DNA from: Kribbella sp. NBC_00382
GTDB lineage: Bacteria > Actinomycetota > Actinomycetes > Propionibacteriales > Kribbellaceae
DNA length: 64,000 nucleotides
Assembly (NCBI RefSeq): GCF_036067295.1
Contig: NZ_CP107954.1
Coordinates: 3,906,001-3,970,000, forward strand
Reading direction: 5' to 3'
The position numbers and the translations under genes were made by a program. How positions within the stretch are numbered: the first letter of the stretch is position 1; every line of letters starts with the position of its first letter. This document shows, one piece after another, positions 61,561-64,000 of this stretch. A model generated the notes under the pieces. That model did no database searches. It was not told the DNA's origin and saw only the letters and a program-made list of their open reading frames with translations.

Positions 61561-62730
61561 CTAACCAGCGGTGATGAACCGGCGGGCGAGCGACACGATG
61601 GGGAGGATGTTCGGCTCGCCATAGTTGGACAGGACGGCTACCGTCCAGCCGTCGTCGGGGTAGGTCTCGATGGAGGTCGACGCACTGGGTGAGCCACCGC
61701 CGTGCCCGACCGTCGACCGGCCGTTGACCAGTCCGACCATCGGCCCGTAGCCCTGGAACAGGGTGGCCGGCGTCACTGGGGGCTGCTGAGGCGGAGGCGG
61801 TCCGACCGGCGGCGGCAGCGGTACCTTCCCGCTCAGGGTGAGTTGGGTGAAGGCCGGGTCGAGCAGCTTTGCCCCGGACAAGGCGTTCGCGAACCGGGCC
61901 AGGTCGGCGCAGGTGGAGAAGGCGTCGCCGGCCGGCGTACCGACGTACAGGAGGCTCTTGGCGATGTCGACGTGTTCGCCTGAGGGCTGGAGCTCGTACG
62001 GGCGGGCGATAGTTGAGTCGGCGAGCCGTTGCGGCCTGGTGTAGAAGCCCGTGCCCAGTAGGCCTGCCCGGCGGAAGACATGCTCGCTGACGTAGTCGTA
62101 GTAGGACTGCCCCGATGCCTTGGCGACGATCTCGCCGAGCAGGTGATAGCCGGAGTTGCTGTAGTTCCAGCTGGTGCCCGGTGCGGCGAGGAGGGCGGAT
62201 TGCCGGATGAAGTCGGTGATGCCGTCCATGACAGCGGTCCTGCTGGTCCAGGTGGCGGCCTTGTCCCAGAACCCCGGCGTCTGCTGGTAGTCGCCAAGCC
62301 CTGAGGTGTGGGTGAGCAGGTGGTGGATGCTGACCTTGCCGGCGATCGCGGCGGGGAATCCGGTCAGGTACTCGCCGACGGTCGCCCCGTAAGCCAGCTT
62401 GCGCTGCTGGGCCAACTGGGCGATGGCGGTCGCGGTGAACAGCTTGGTCACCGAGGCGAGCGCGAACCGGGTCCCCGGACCGTTCGGCACGGCGCGCTGC
62501 TTGTCTGTCATGCCGTACGACCGGGCCAGGACCGGGTGGCCGCGACGGGTCAGCAACAGGCTGCCCGAGAAGGCGCCCGCCGCTGCCTGAGCAGCAACGA
62601 ACCGGTCGAAGGCGCCCCCGGGCAACAGATCGTCGGGCACCCGGCTGCCGGCAGACGACGGCAGTCCGGTGGTGAGCACTGCGGCCGTCCCACCGAGCAG
62701 GGTCAGCATTGATCGTCGAGTAGTTGTCAT
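61561..62730 (-). CDS. Tat-exported serine hydrolase (class C beta-lactamase/DD-peptidase fold)
   Basis: 389 residues. The start TTTRRSMLTLLGGTAAVLTT is a twin-arginine-like signal. Active-site motifs are SVTK (Ser93, Lys96), YSN in WNYSNSGYHLL, and HGG in VGHGGGSPS. LTHTSGLGDY is typical of the family, which includes esterases, D-aminopeptidases and DD-carboxypeptidases; substrate unknown. A proline-rich insertion sits near residue 300. ATG 62739 is an alternative start. It is divergent from the two-component genes. Confidence 0.9.
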   Translation of the reverse strand: MTTTRRSMLTLLGGTAAVLTTGLPSSAGSRVPDDLLPGGAFDRFVAAQAAAGAFSGSLLLTRRGHPVLARSYGMTDKQRAVPNGPGTRFALASVTKLFTATAIAQLAQQRKLAYGATVGEYLTGFPAAIAGKVSIHHLLTHTSGLGDYQQTPGFWDKAATWTSRTAVMDGITDFIRQSALLAAPGTSWNYSNSGYHLLGEIVAKASGQSYYDYVSEHVFRRAGLLGTGFYTRPQRLADSTIARPYELQPSGEHVDIAKSLLYVGTPAGDAFSTCADLARFANALSGAKLLDPAFTQLTLSGKVPLPPPVGPPPPQQPPVTPATLFQGYGPMVGLVNGRSTVGHGGGSPSASTSIETYPDDGWTVAVLSNYGEPNILPIVSLARRFITAG

Positions 62731-62805
62731 GGTCAACATTTCTAGCGATCTCGGCGGATCTGCGGCCGATCGCTCGACCATCGGAAATCCATAGGTCTGA
62801 GCGGC

Positions 62806-62817
62806 GATACTGGGCCG
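62806..62817 (+). promoter_or_regulatory. Leaderless-type -10 of the two-component operon
   Basis: GATACT at 62806-62811 is followed by 6 nt and ATG 62818. Confidence 0.4.
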
Positions 62818-63474
62818 ATGCGGGTACTGCTGGTCGAGGACGAGGAGCCGCTGGCCGGGTACATCGCGGTCGGTCTGCGCAAGCACGGCTTCGCCGTCGA
62901 CATCGCGTACGACGGCCGGACGGCGCTGGACAAGTGCGAGCTCACGCCGTACGACGTGGTCGTCCTGGACCGCGATCTGCCCGTTCTGCACGGGGACGCC
63001 GTGTGCCGTCGGCTGGCGCAGGACGGCGTCAGCCGGGTGCTGATGCTGACCGCGTCCGGCGCGGTGGAGGACCGCGTCGAGGGGCTGACGTTGGGTGCCG
63101 ATGACTACCTGGGCAAGCCGTTCGCATTCTCCGAACTGGTGGCTCGCGTGCAGGCGCTGGCCCGGCGGAGCGCACCGGCCCGTCCGCCGGTACTACGGCA
63201 CGCCGGCCTAGTGCTCGATCCGGCCCGGCGGACGGCCGAGCGCGACGGGCGGCTGCTGCAGCTCACGCCCAAGGAGTTCGGCGTCCTGGAGCAGTTGCTC
63301 GCGGCCGCTGGCGATGTGGTCAGCGCCGAGACGCTGCTGGACAAGGTGTGGGACGAGCACGCCGACCCGTTCACCAATGCGGTCAGGATCACGGTCGGCA
63401 CGCTGCGCCGCAAGCTCGGAGACCCGCCGCTGCTCGAAACCGTCACCGGTGCCGGCTATCGGGTCGGCCGATGA
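62818..63474 (+). CDS. OmpR/PhoB-family response regulator
   Basis: 218 residues. The receiver domain has the acidic pocket VEDEE and phosphoacceptor Asp51 (VVVLDRDLPVLHGD), with the conserved lysine in LGKPFAFSEL. The C-terminal winged helix (about 125-218) includes LTPKEFGVLEQLLAAAGDVV and TVTGAGYRVGR. Its stop overlaps the sensor kinase start (ATGA). Confidence 0.95.
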   Translation: MRVLLVEDEEPLAGYIAVGLRKHGFAVDIAYDGRTALDKCELTPYDVVVLDRDLPVLHGDAVCRRLAQDGVSRVLMLTASGAVEDRVEGLTLGADDYLGKPFAFSELVARVQALARRSAPARPPVLRHAGLVLDPARRTAERDGRLLQLTPKEFGVLEQLLAAAGDVVSAETLLDKVWDEHADPFTNAVRITVGTLRRKLGDPPLLETVTGAGYRVGR

Positions 63475-64000
63475 TCCACGGGCGACTCCAGCTGACAGCC
63501 CGTGCCCGGCTCGCGTTGCTGTCCACCGTTCTCGTTCTGGGCTCCGGGATCACGCTGACCGCGCTGACCTACGTGCTGATGCGCCGTAATCACCAGGTGG
63601 TGCAGGTCTTCCACACGACCGGTGGCGGCGGCCCACTTCCGCCCATCGAGGACATCAGCCGCCAGGTGCGGTCAGCGGCGCTGTCGGACCTGTTGGCGCA
63701 GGCCGCGGTCGCCCTTGTGGTGGTGACCGTGTTGGCCGCCGTACTGGGGTGGTTGGTGTCCGGGCGGCTGCTGCGGCCGATTCGCGAGATCTCGGCGACG
63801 GCGCAGCGGTCGTCGGCCGAGAACCTGTCCGAACGCGTGCCGGTCGCCACTCCCAAGGACGAGGTCACCGCGCTGGCCGGCACCGTCAACACCATGCTCG
63901 ATCGCATCCAGCGCGGAGTCGCCGAGCGGGACCGGGTGCTCTACAGTCAGCGGCTGTTCACCGCCAACGCGGCGCACGAGCTGCGGACTCCGCTGACCAC
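63471..64000 (+). CDS. Sensor histidine kinase, N-terminal part
   Basis: 176 residues before the window ends. Two transmembrane helices (about 14-36 and 75-97) flank a short external loop of about 40 residues; a HAMP domain follows (LRPIREISATAQRSSAENLS), then the HisKA box AAHELRTPLTT with His169. The ATPase domain lies beyond the window. It pairs with the overlapping response regulator. The short loop suggests membrane rather than ligand sensing. Confidence 0.94.
   Translation, partial: MIHGRLQLTARARLALLSTVLVLGSGITLTALTYVLMRRNHQVVQVFHTTGGGGPLPPIEDISRQVRSAALSDLLAQAAVALVVVTVLAAVLGWLVSGRLLRPIREISATAQRSSAENLSERVPVATPKDEVTALAGTVNTMLDRIQRGVAERDRVLYSQRLFTANAAHELRTPLT

Overview
The window is high-GC DNA with GTG and TTG starts, dense operons, LGFP/SpoIID-type wall enzymes and an AccA3-type acyl-CoA carboxylase. 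This points to an actinobacterium. The mix of RHS/YD proteins, S37 and large S8 peptidases and a group 1h-type [NiFe]-hydrogenase fits Propionibacteriales such as Kribbella, but that placement is inference from gene content. No rRNA, tRNA, CRISPR array or prophage was seen.

Layout. 1-9.0 kb: a TSUP transporter fragment, a divergent LysR regulator, a small membrane protein, a 2208-residue secreted RHS/YD protein with a compositionally distinct C-terminal tip, and a stop-start-coupled small membrane protein (candidate immunity protein). 9.1-24.8 kb: mostly housekeeping and secreted enzymes (YkvA-like, PepN, S37 peptidase, ECF sigma factor divergent from a Ser/Thr kinase, S66 carboxypeptidase, deoC with two aldehyde dehydrogenases, esterase, zinc peptidase). 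24.8-29.8 kb: phosphohexomutase, GGCT-like protein, LpdA-type flavoprotein, HTH protein and SDR.

29.98-43.4 kb is the main locus: a [NiFe]-hydrogenase island. A leftward operon runs hhyS, hhyL, NifU/Cys4 fusion, DUF5947, DUF6084, an unnamed 428-residue protein, maturation protease, hypC and DUF6390. A rightward set runs HTH regulator, hypF, a second hypC, hypD and hypE. The shared control region is packed with palindromes, and one 9-mer recurs upstream of hypF. hypB and hypA lie 8 kb further on (51.2-52.35 kb), beyond a large S8 protease and two tandem GT87 membrane glycosyltransferases. Together these genes would give a cytosolic-side hydrogenase lacking a Tat signal, its Ni-Fe(CN)2CO maturation machinery and a set of uncharacterised accessory proteins. 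In known actinobacteria such enzymes scavenge atmospheric H2.

53-64 kb: a Gly/Asp-rich membrane protein, an HxlR regulator, a wall cluster (PGRP amidase with LGFP-like repeats, SpoIID/LytB, GH76), a cyclophilin, AccA3-type carboxylase, a serine hydrolase and a two-component system cut by the window end.

Three kinds of dispersed repeat cluster around the hydrogenase and GT87 modules. There are two 102-bp elements with 23-nt inverted arms, one of which encodes the end of DUF6390. There is a 54-nt repeat found twice, 10-12 nt past unrelated terminators and facing inward around the GT87-hypBA module. There is also a 194-bp nested inverted repeat. Two window-wide patterns also stand out: about sixteen genes carry a -10-like hexamer 6-8 nt before the start codon (leaderless-mRNA architecture), and several genes end in C-rich, G-poor coding-strand segments.
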